64,000 bases of DNA. It comes from Rhabdophis nuchalis (Eukaryota > Chordata > Lepidosauria > Squamata > Natricidae). Made by a program: the position numbers and the translations under genes. The notes beneath the pieces are model-generated. The model did not search any database. It worked only from the letters and a program-made list of their open reading frames with translations, and was not told the DNA's origin. Positions 23,301 through 35,300 of this stretch are shown piece after piece (the first letter of the stretch is position 1; every line of letters starts with the position of its first letter). The stretch is from positions 41,880,610-41,944,609 of the forward strand of contig CM077647.1 in NCBI GenBank assembly GCA_039707465.1, read 5' to 3'.

Positions 23301-26300
23301 TATCTTGGTAAATACTGTTTTTCACGTTAGCATAAAGAAATATTTTCTAATTTTCCAATTTGAAACAGTTTGGTGAATTCATTCAGAGTGATAAATCAGT
23401 ACCACAAGTAATTAATATTGAAATTATTATTTGAAATTAATTACCTCTAGTATATTAATTATTCATTTATAAATTTATAAATTATAATTTATAAAATATT
23501 AATTGGATAGTTCATTTTTTTGTTGGGGGTGAATCAAAGTTTATCTAGCTTATAACAAATCTAAATAATGGCTGTGTACCTTATATAAAGTTTGGGTTAT
23601 GGAATCTTGGTTATCCTTTACATCAGATTTCTGCAAGTTGACATCCTTTGTATGTATTGTGATTGTGACTCGGAATTTATGATAAGTGTTAGCAACATGG
23701 TACTGCTTTAGGAAGTCTCTGTCGAATATAATCTGACTGAGAGTTATAATGACTCAATGTTACTATCTAACAAATCTCCCAAATATTGTGGGGATATTCT
23801 CTCTCCCAAAGGTCAAAGCATTTTATTGCCTAAAGTATAAATATTATTTTAATAAACACCAGAAGAATTGGAATATTGTCTGTATAGACATTCAGATTGT
23901 TTACTACATTATTAATTTCATGAAAGTCATGCTAGGTAAGCAGCTGGGTTAGCGACTACTTAAATAGCTATTTGTACATTTGGATAGTTGTACATGATAA
24001 GCTATTGATTTTAAGGAAAACGACTTGGGAGAAATCTATCCCATCTGAATATATATTTTTACTTAGGCAAGCCTATTTGAAATTTATTATGTAATCATAT
24101 CATAATTCATACAAGATATACATAATCATCCTTTATATCTTCACCAATAAACACTGTAGCACTCTAACATATACTTGAATATACTTTTTCAGTAAAAAAA
24201 AATAGCAAAAACAGCAAAAAAATACCTACCATATTTTTCGGAGTATAAGACACACCTTCCCCCCCCCCCCAAAAGAGGGTGAAAATTTGGGTACGTCTTA
24301 TACACTGAATGTAGACCTACCCTCCCACTGGCCCTCTTCCTCCCAGCAACTTACCTATTTGCAGCAAACATGGGCTTGCAGAGGCTTCAATAAGCTATAT
24401 TGTGGTTAGTTTATTGGTTGGCAAACCGTGGCTCGCGAGTCACATGCGACTCTTTGGCCCCTTGAGTGTGGCTCTTCCTAGGCCCTAGGAGAAGTGTCTC
24501 TTCTCAGCCAGAGCTGGAAGAAAAGACCGCAGCAGCAGCGGCCCTCCAACCGTCTCCAGTCCCTGAAGTGCCCACTCTCTCCCCTACCCAGCCACAGGCA
24601 GAGTCCGAGGCTGCTGCTACCCCAAAGCCCTGCACCAGCTGTAGCCCGCAGCTCCCCCTGCCCGAGGTTACCTGGCAGGGACATCGGGCAGGACGGCCGA
24701 TGCATCTCCACCGGCTCCCTCCGATGGCCACTGCCTGCCACACGGGGCTGGGAGAGGCGGGGGTGTGCGGCCCCTGGACGGCCTCGGCAGCACTTAAGGT
24801 GGCTGCGGCCTCTGGTGTGAAGCAGTCCTGCTGCCAGCCCCCCACAGGACCACTGTGGGAGGACAAGCCCCTTGCCCTCCCACAGTGGTCCTGTGGGGAG
24901 CTGGCAGGACTCTAAGGGCTCCAGGGAGCCTTAGTGCAGGAGCAAAGTGACCCTGTACTTTTCTTTGCACCACATTCGCCTATTAGGCAGGCTTCACTTC
25001 AGGCTTGAGCTTATGCCCTCCGCACTTGGCCAAAGACATGGTTCCCTCTCCCCCCCCCCCGCTTCCCAGGGGCTGCGGGAGGTCCACGGGGGGGGGGGGG
25101 AGACGAAACATGTCTTTGGCCAAGTGCAGAGGGCATAAGCTCAAGCCTGAAGTGGCAGGAAGTGAAGCCTGCCTAATAGGCGAATGTGGAGCAAAGGAAA
25201 GTACAGGGCTACTTTGCTCCTGCACTAAGGCTCTGGTGACCCTCCTTCTCCCTCTCCTTCTCTCATGTGAGGGCGAGAAATGATACAGCAAGGCCAGGGG
25301 ATCGTGAGACAGGGAGGAGGGTCACCTGAAGGGAGGCCTCCATCATGGCTGGCAATCGTTCCTCAGCAGAGAGAGAGAGAGAGAAGGGGAGAGAGAGCGA
25401 GAGGAAGAGAGGTGGGGAGAGGGAGGGAGAGATAGGAGGGAGGGAGAGAGGGAAAAAGAGATGGGGAGAGGGGGAGAGAGAAATGAGAGAGGGGTAGGAA
25501 GGGAGATAGGGAAAAAGAAATGGAGGGAGGGAGAGAGAAAGCTGAGAGGGAGAAAGAGATGGGAGAGAGAGAAAGAGATAGGAGAGGGAGAAAGAATGGA
25601 AGAAGGAGAAATGTGTCTATGTGTGTGTGTATTTCCCATAGAAAAGAAAACAACCACAAAACCTGGAAAGGCATGGCTAGGGCGGAGTCAAGTGACTCGG
25701 TGGGAGTGAGTAACATTGAGTTGGCCATGCCAACTCAGGTTTTGTTGCTCCCAATGTTTTGTTTTCTCTGGGAAATGGGCCCAGGTGGCTCTTTGAGTGT
25801 TTAAGATTGCAGACCCCTGAGCTACAGCAATCCCTGCAGCCTGTAACAGCTGATGATCACGAGAAAATGAAAGTGAAACTTGCTGTTTGATCCATGTGGC
25901 AAATTGTTGGGAGGTAGATTTTTTAAGTCAACAACTATAAATGCCTATAGAATGTTCAAATTATTAGACTTATTTTTTAAAGACTGCTTTATTATTATTC
26001 TAGACAACAAAATGAAGAAGCTTTTTAAAATAAGTGCTTGATCTGAAGAAGCTCAGTGCTATTGTTTTAAAAGGTGCTATACTGTACTTTTAAATAGCAG
26101 AGAATAACTATACTTCCAAAAGCACATCAATTTTAACAGCATCTGTACAAGTATAGTCTGAAATGTAACAGTACAAACAGTGTATATTGTCTGTGCTGTT
26201 TGTTACAAGGAGGCAAATTGCTGGGAAGCAGAGGCAGATACTTTTCCCTTGTTTTCTCCCCAAAATCTAGGTGCATCTTATACTCTGAAAAATACGGTAT

Positions 26301-29300
26301 ATTATAGTAATATCATATGACATCTTTCCTAGTCAGATGTTTTCTTAAGCCAAAACGTTTGTGCTACTGTGAAAAGGTTCAGCTGGAAGTCACAAAGGTA
26401 GAGCTGGCAGTTATATTTTTATATATCTGTCGATATATATGAAGTCTCAAATTCTTAATCTTCAAACTTGTTGCATGACTTTGTAAAAATCTTTGGTAAT
26501 TTAGTTTGTAACATTTTTCTGAGATAAATTGCTAAATAATGGAACATTTAAATGTAAATTCTTGAAATGTGATGAGGAGTTTTCCAACTTTATGAACCCC
26601 AAATACATTGGATCACAACTCCTAGAATTCATAGTCTTGAATTATAGGAATTATAGGAATGGTAGTTAGAGATATATGGAGATAACATGATAAAAGAGGA
26701 TAAAAAACCCCCTACATTTCTCTTTGTGTTTTTTTTAATTGACTAGTCTCCTACATTAGGTTGATTAAATGCTGTTATTTGAGTATGCCTTTGCATTTTT
26801 TTAATAAAGTGATTGAAATGCAGCATTTCTTTTTTCTCAAAGATAGTTTGGCTTATCATTTTAATATGAACAAATAATGGTTATTGCAGATTGTCACTGT
26901 TGATACATAAGTATGTTAAAACTCATTCATCATTTTCAGTTCTCCAAATTCTGAAGTTTATAATATTACAACAGACTTGTTTTCAGTTCATGATGTGAAG
27001 CCTTAAATTATATTTTACTGGAGACTTGACAGGAGACTAAGTACAATAAATATCAGTATTTCAGACTAATTTATGCAATTTTAGACTGACCTAGCTTATC
27101 TAAATTAGAGATTTGCCCTGATTGAAAATTGTTATCATTTTTATATAGGAAATGTTGCACATTATTACCTTTTTAACATTAAAAGTATAATTTTGGTGCT
27201 GTTTATTTATTTAATAAGCTGCCCAAGTCCCAAAAATCTACGGGCAATTACAACCAAAAGCCAACATACAACTAACCAGAAAAGTAAAATACCAAAATAA
27301 AACAACACAAAATAAAGAAGGTACCACAATTACTTCATCCTCATACTTGGGAAACCAACTAGATCTTCAACCAAGAAGTTCAGGACTTTGTCATGCTTTT
27401 TCTCACCCATCTTCTGGTTTACTTCGACATTCCAATTTGCCTAAAGAACAATAAATCCATTGCATTTATTATTTGATAATTCTAGAGAAATATAATTTTT
27501 GAGACAGAAAACAAATATACTAAAATAAATTTGTATAAACCAATTGGAAGTTAAATGAGTTAAAGATTCCTTGCAAAGTTTTTAAAATGAGTTGAACAAA
27601 CTATTAGCATTTTCATTTTGAAAGTAATGGGAAAAATTTTTTTAAATTTTTTTGAACCTTCTTTTTTCCAGCTACAGCGATCTGAAAGAGCAATCCACTC
27701 AGTTTTTTGTGTGTATTAACAGAGCGAACCTCTTGCAAATTCACTTTTTGTCTCACTAGAGAAAATGGTATATGGTAGGAGAAGATGGGTGACAAGAAGC
27801 ACAACATGTACCATTCTATATATAGCACATCTGTATATATACAGTTAAATATTTTGTATTTATGTATATTTATTTTAAATCTCTGTTTGCCGCCCCGAGT
27901 CCCTTTGTGGTGAGATGGGTGCGGGTTACAAATGCGAATAATAATAATAATAATAAAAATATTTTAATGATAATTGGTAATTAAATTATACTGCTGAACA
28001 TATGAATATTATAGACATTACTTATCACTGAGTCAATATTAATACAGGTAACTCCAAAAAGTTGCATATTTTAATTACATTTTTTACAGAAATCTTTTGA
28101 AAACTAATATCTAAATTTATACAAATTTATATATAATAGTACTGCATTTTTCATTTAGCATGCTAACATTGTATATGTTATAATGCAGACTTTAGGTTTG
28201 TAAGTTTCCTTCGCATACCAAATTATTACTTTATAAATTTGCAAAGACAAGAACATTTGATAATTATAAAATGCGTAATAGGGATTGACTTTAGCAAAAA
28301 AAAAGTTTACTATAAAAAAGTTGATTTTTAATCAACTTTATCAATAATAAAATATCCTTTCAATTGAGTTCCATTGCTCTAATTCTATCGACATATTGAA
28401 TTACTTTGTTGCCAGCAATATTGTATGAAAGAGGTTTTCCACTATTTCTACAATAATTGTTTTTTTAAAAAAGAAGTTGAGTTTGGAATACAGCCCTGAT
28501 TTTTCCTAGTGGATTCTCATCCACACTAACCTGCTACCTGTTGAAACTTTTCAACTATTGTGATACATAAAAAAGTGTCAGTATACAATGCAAGCATCTG
28601 TGAGCATGCATATAGATATATACTCCCGTCCGTGTGTGTGTGTGTGTGTGTGTGTACTTTCTATCTATATTTTAACAAGAATATTGTCTTAGAAAATATA
28701 TTTATAGTTATTATTTAACATTATCATTTTAGCTCCTCAGTTTATACTCAGACTAGATTAAAACAAGACATTTAATATTTCTAGTAGCATTCAAGTTGCC
28801 TATCTAATTGTCCTGTTTCAATTTGCATTTTTGGTTAATTGGTGCTTCTGATGGCTTTCTTTTCCCCAGCTTCTGTTCCTTCTTCTGATGCTAGAAAACC
28901 AGGGAGAAGAATCCTCTATATTGCCTTGAACTTTTGGAACATATAGAAGCTTTGCTACTGTTTCTTGGTTGAGAATGACACATAGCTTCACTTTTCTCCC
29001 AGATATTGCTAGACTTTGCTATGAGTGTCAACAATTGAGTATATGAGGTTTCATATAATATTAATTATAATATTAATATAATAGCCCAATTAAATATGTA
29101 ACACTGGTAATTATCAAAGTATTTCATTGAGTTCGTACTGTGTTCTGCTTTGTTTACTGATTAGCTAAAATGCTTTATTCCAAAGAATAATGGCATATGC
29201 ATATTAGAATGATGAAAAAATCTAGAAGATTTTTAAAAAAATCAGCTATATAGGAAGTTATTCAGAAAACAGATGGAGCATAGATGTGGACCACCTTCCA

Positions 29301-32300
29301 TGCTGTCTTTCAAGTGACTGTTTCTGAAACTGTTTCAACTTTCAGTGCTGTCATCTCTGGCCTTTAGAAAAAAGAAGTCATTGAGATGAGACTCTATGTT
29401 GCTTTTATGTTGCATGTATGCTTTTTGAGAGCATTATAATTTTATTTATTCTATATATCTGCATAAAAGATACACATTTATAGTTACATTTATAACCTCA
29501 GTATGTCTTATTAGTATAACGTGTTATTGTTTTTTCCAACAAAAATATCCACAAGTAGCCATAGTTAAGACACCTGTTCATGAGTTATGTTCTTTATATA
29601 AATGATATAGTATGATAACACAGCTGTGTCCTGTTTTTTCTAAAACAGAGGTGTCAAACTGAATTTCTTCAAGGGCCAGATCAGCATTGTAGTTCTACAC
29701 AGGCCAGCTATGGGGGGCAGGGGAAGCACTTTGCCTGCCAAAACGGGGTGCAGCGTGGACGTACAATCCCCTCCCCTGAAGTGCTGCAGGAGGCGATCCA
29801 AGCTGAAAATGGGCCCATTACAGCCATGCTCCCCCCCCCTGCATTTTGGCTGGCAAAGTGTTGAAATGAGGCACCCTGTTTGGGTTGCAGGAGGCACCGT
29901 GGGCCAGTCTTTTGTTATTTCCAGGTCGGTCTTGCAGGCTAAATTTAAGTACTCCATGGGCCAAATCTGGCCCAGGGCCTTGAGTTTGACACCCCTGTTC
30001 TAAAACAACCAATTAAAGATTCAAAGTCTAGAGTAGAGGCTTAAATATACCCAAATAAATCCTAATATTTTGCTTTCTATGTTATTCTTTTCCTTCATCC
30101 AAATATTTTCTGATGGTATGGCACCTTTACAGAAAATAGGAAATAAAATTCAATGTATATGTTGAATAAATTAGATTTCTTTTACAATTAAATGCAGTTA
30201 CACTATAATGTTTGTTCAGTAAAATGATAATGTACAAAAAGTTTGTAATGATTGTTTTAATCATTTCAAGAATTGTAATTGTTTTAGAAAAAATATTGTG
30301 TGAAATGGTTTATTAATCTGTTTAAATCACTTATTTAGGGAATCGGTTAGTCTACTGGAATTAAATGAAACAAGTTGGGTGCTGAGCTGTACAACTAAAC
30401 TTTGGTTTCCAGCTCATGTCATAAATGAGACAGAAAAACAGCTTATTACTATTCTAGCGAGAAAAAAAGCAATTTTCATAGGTTTTGTATTATAAAAATG
30501 CTATTTCGGGAGCGGGGTGAGGGATTACTAAGATAAAAATAGCTGCCTGCTAAGAAAATAATATTTAATTTGACTAAGCAAATTGCCTCAATCTTTCTTT
30601 TAAAAAATCTTTTTCTTTTTTGGTACATTTTATTTTGGAATTCTTTTTTTAAATTCTCATATGCTCAACAGATTCTGAAGGCAGTGGACATGGCAGTGAA
30701 GATGGATCAAAGGATAGCGGAGAAGGTTCCTGTAGTGAATCAGAAGAAAACATATTGGAGGAAGAGCTGGCAGAAGAAGATGAAGAAGGGAAAAAAGCAG
30801 AGAAAAAACCTAAAAATTCAGGTGGAGAAGAACTGCCAGTAACAGTGAAAGGGACTATTAAAACTGAGAAAAAAGAAGAAGAGGAGGAGGAGGAGGAAGA
30901 TAGAGAAGCAGAAGAAAAGGCAAAAAAGAAAAAGGAGAAAGAAAAAGAGGGAGAGAAGCCCAATGAAGGAGATGCTGGTGTTGATGAGCATACAAATGAG
31001 CCAAAAAAGTGGAACCTGAGAAGAAATCGACCTCTTTTAGATTTTGTATCTATGGAAGAACTAAATGATATAGATGACTATGACAGTGAAGATGACAATG
31101 ATTGGCGCCCAACTGCAGGGAAAAAGAAGGGGAAAAATACATTACGCAGAGAAGGAAGTGATGGTGACAATGAGGATGATGAAGATGATGGGAGTGGAAG
31201 TGACGAGGATGACAATGAAGAGGAAGGCAATGATGATGAAGATAGCAGTGCTGCTAGTGATGGGGATTCCAAGAAGAAGAAAAACAAAGCTCTTAGCAGA
31301 AATAGTGTTGATGAGGAGGAGCTGACAAATGATAGCCTGGCTCTTTCACAAAGCAAGAGCAATGAGGTAGAATAGCCAACTTTATATAATCTGATGAAAA
31401 ATGGAACCTACTCTACAGTGTGATTCCTTTGAAATTATTCTTTAAAGCTATGCAAAGTTACTGAATAGTGGTTGTATTAAGAGACTCTTAATTGGGCTCA
31501 GTGCTCATTAAGATACCTTTGCTTCAGCTTTATTGAAATCCCATTAGAATTTTGGATTTAGATTTTTGGCTTTTACGGTATGAATTCTGGATTCAGATTT
31601 AAATGTATTTCAGATTTAACTTCTAGTAAGAAAGAATTCGTTGCCCCTTTTACAGCAAATGCACAAACTCCCATGAAAAAGTAAGCATGCACAGTTTCAT
31701 AGGCAAGATTACTAAAAATCAGTATATTCCCTATTATACCAGTAGCTAGGAAACAATTCTGTCTTCTGTGTGTTGATACACAAGAGTGTATTATAATGTG
31801 CAATTTTTTAAAATCATGAACTTTCACAAGAAAAAAAATGCTTGATATCAAGCTTTTATTTATTTTCTTATGGTGAGACATTAAGATGACTTGCTTTACC
31901 ATCATTTTCTGGTCTTTAATGATCTTGTACATAATTTTTTTTAGTAAGGTTATGTCAGCCTTTAAAAATGTTACGATTCAGTTGTATTTCTTGAGATTGG
32001 GCTTCATTTTATTTTTTACCAAAGAAATTCTTCATTATTGCTTCTGAAATTTTAAAATCAACCCATTTATTTAAGCAAAGGATTTTAAATTGATCTCATA
32101 ACTGAATCCTATATGTGCATATATTAATTCTATAAGTACACATTATTAAGCACTAAATTATCATTTGAAAGGTTTTAAACTTTGAGATAACATATAAATC
32201 TTTTCAAAGTTTAAAATATAATATGTTAAAACATAATGGAAACTTACTTTACTATTTTAAAGTCATAGACCAATTGTTAATATATGTTGTGTTCATAAAG

Positions 32301-35300
32301 AAATTACAAGAGCAGCACTAGTTAACTTGGCTTGCAAATAATGAGATCCCCAATTCTTATTTAGAATTGTTATTTTAGTGTAACAGTGCAGCATCAGATT
32401 TTCAATAGATTATGATTATCTGCTGATAATAAAAAAGACAGCAAACTGTTATCTTCCCAGTCATGTTCAAGAGATGAATAGCTATATAAATTTACTAAAT
32501 AAATAAATAGAGAATAAGTTCTATTTAAGCAACTCTTAGAAATTACCTACAGCTAATAAAAGCTATTAGGATCTTGCTTAGGGTAAGTGGGATTTTTTTT
32601 TCAGATGTTTCCTATCTGTGCCAAGCATTTTCATTTCCAGTTATGTTTGCATATACAGCGCATTGCTATTATGCTTTATAGTCTGACAATATATGTGATA
32701 TGATAGATACTCTACAATTGTTGAATTATTTGATCTTTTATCAGTATAGCTTTTCATAGGAGTGGGGAATGTCTTTAGGCTAGTTTCCCAGTTAAGTTTC
32801 TCTATACATTTTACAAGTATTAATATTCTGAATATTTTAAAGTTTTTGTTAATATTATGCCTAAATATGAAAAAGCAGAAGGAGTCAAAAACATGCTCAA
32901 TAAAATTGACTTTGAAGTTTTTATTGCAACATGTCTTACCATCTTGGAAGCTGTTTTTAAGAACCAAAAATGCAACTTCACAATTTTACATTATTGGAAG
33001 CTATTGCAATGAAAACTTCAAAGATTTTGTGGAAGAGTATAAAAGTTTCTCTCCCTCCCTGCCTCCTTCCTTCTCCACCCCCTCTCTCTTTTCCTCTCTT
33101 TCTCTCTGTCACTCAAACTCATGCACATACAAATTACTTTTTTAGACTGAAAGCTGCATCTGTGTTCTATTTTAAGGAATGAAAAAAAACTGAGGGCCAG
33201 AGAGATTAATTACTCTGAATCACATTGCTAAATGCTATGTGCAGTTTTCTGATGGTAATCATTGCTGTAGTTTGAAATTTCTCAGTGCAACATGTATTAT
33301 AGTTAATATTTCAATCTGGTTTTCTGAATTCTTAGTCTTGATCATTTATTATGCATCTACTTCCTTTTCTCCTAAAAAATGTGAAAAATTTAAAAAATTA
33401 ATGCTTTTGATATCTCAGTCAAAGAACATATTAATCTTATATTTATATAATCTAGAGTTTTCTTACCAAAGTTTAGTACAGTAGTCTTATGTTTGGTTAG
33501 GATATGAAAAAGCATCTACGTGGCAAAGCCATGCTTTAGTTTATACTAACATAACTATCTTTTGTAACATTTTATATTTTGTGACAGTGTTGTCACTTAA
33601 AGTAATTACTTTAAATTTTCACTTAAAGTAATTTAAGCATTACTTATTCTGCTATTCATATTCATATGAAACATTATTCATATTCACTATTCATTTCTAT
33701 GAAATGTCCTAATAAAAACTATGTTAATTTGTTAAATTTTCTGATGAGTAGAAATTAATTAGGATTCAGGTGCAGTTAATTTTCCCAGATTAGGATCTAT
33801 TTTTGTTCTATCTTTTATGAAATATTACTTAATGAACAACTTTTATAGTACCTATAATTATAAAAGGTTTCTTAATTTTCCCTGATGTATAAAAATCCTT
33901 AAATACAGTATAAAGAAAATAGGATGCACCAAAGATTGGATTTTAACTGTTTTATGCACAAAATGTCCTATTTTGGATGCAAAATCTGCTGTTTCAAATG
34001 AGAAATGAGTTGATGAGTATTTTAAGTCTATCAAGGTTGCAACTGAGCAATTCCTGTTCCAAATACAGCTGTTGTGAACTTGGAATACTTCAAAGAAATG
34101 CTCAGAGCAACTTGTTTCATATTTAAACAGTTGTTTAGTGCTGAAAAAAAGAACTATTTCATATCTGGATTATCATATTTGACACAGAAACAGGGCTGGA
34201 GGGGACCTTGAAAGTCTAGTCAAACCCCCGGTTAATTTGTATAGAATTAAATAGGAATCCTAAAACATTAAGGAAAAATGCATCTTGATTTGTCAAAACT
34301 TTTGAGACCTAAAATGTATGTTTAAAATAGACACATTAGAAAGATAATAACCTTAATTTAGCAGAAAAAAATTATATTACCATAATACAGTGATCCCTCG
34401 TTTTTCGCCGTTAATGGGGACCGGAACCTTCTGCGAAAACTGAAAAACCGCGAAGTAGGATTCGCACGGAAACTTGAGTTGGTGGACATCGTTTAAAGCA
34501 AGCACTAGGGGGCACTTGCCTCCTACCGATGCATTTTTTTTTCTGTATTTTTGAAAACCCCGCGAAGCACTGAAGCCGCGAAACATGAAGCTGCGGAAAA
34601 CGAGGGATCACTGTAGTCACTCTAAATTCTGTGAGGCTTACTTGGAAGCAGGTATATATAAAACTAGGGCCCTAAAGTAGAAATTATAGTTTTAATTTGC
34701 ATAGTGTGTAATGATAAAAGCCAAACAATTGTTTTAAAGAAAAAAAAGTTTTCACATTTTGTAAATATATGTGCATATAACAGCATTTTCTGGATATTAC
34801 TCTAACGTTTTGGTTAGACAGTAAACAAAATTAGTTCATGTACTCAAAAATATTTTATATTAGAGTATTGTAAATAAATGGAAATTCTTTATAATGCTAC
34901 AGTAGATCAGTTTTTTGCCATGTTCTAAATATCAGTCAATCAGAATAGAACTGGAAGGAACCTTTGAGGTCTTCTTATCCAACCTACTGCTCAAGCAGGA
35001 GATCCTATACCAGTGATGGCTAACATTTTTGGTGCCAAGTGCTAAAAGCACATGTGCGCACAAACACACCCATAATGCAATGTGCTCACACACCATCTCT
35101 GTGCATGCATTTTTGATCCCCCCATGCGACCCCCATGCACATGTGACTCTCCATGTGCGACCCCAGTGCATATGCATATAATCCCACCACATGTGCCTTG
35201 CTCACAGTGTGTGCATCTCCCGCATGTGCTCTGCCCTCTGCTCATGCACGGCAGAGATGTTAAAATCAGCTTGCCGGCAGGAGGGACGTGTGCATGCATG

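Larger units (their letters stand above)
24410..25819. mobile_element. hAT-like element with two palindromes and GA-rich tract
   Basis: The left end GGTTGGCAAACCGTGGCTC matches the hAT end type CAGGGGTYRGCAAAC with a decayed first few bases. The right end on the minus strand is CAGGGGTCTGCAATC (ending 25819). No clean target duplication is found. Inside are palindromes at 24824-24911 and 24921-25236 and a GA-rich tract at about 25365-25605. No transposase frame; the 149-residue frame at 24466 is GC-driven. Confidence 0.75.
24229..26297. mobile_element. TA-flanked MITE with ends CCRTATTTTTC, interrupted by a hAT
   Basis: The left end CCATATTTTTCGGAGTATAA and the minus-strand right end CCGTATTTTTCAGAGTATAA form terminal inverted repeats of over 25 bp. 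TA flanks at 24227-24228 and 26298-26299. Most of its length is a hAT-like insertion (about 24410-25819), so the original element was roughly 660 bp. A relative lies at 53641-54166. Confidence 0.85.
20958..30671 (+). other. PHF14: PHF14 intron 2
   Basis: A 9.7 kb intron, donor GTAAAT and acceptor CAACAG. It holds a TA-flanked MITE (21774-22136), a 2.1 kb TA-flanked element with a nested hAT (24229-26297), a CR1 tail (27836-27957) and a hAT element (29646-29997). The remaining stretches (20960-21770, 22140-24225, 26300-27185, 27960-29635, 30010-30670) are AT-rich and show nothing I can name. Confidence 0.9.

Noticed and set aside
24466..24915. 149-residue Pro/Ala-rich frame
   Set aside because: Overlaps frames of similar length on both strands within a GC-rich hAT element; no family match.
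25343..25804. Frames rich in Ser/Leu/Pro or Arg/Glu/Gly
   Set aside because: Low-complexity translation of a GA tract inside a hAT element.
30755..31375. 206-residue frame starting at an internal Met as its own gene
   Set aside because: It is the PHF14 acidic exon; the real exon begins at 30672 after a splice acceptor, and the frame end lies past the donor.
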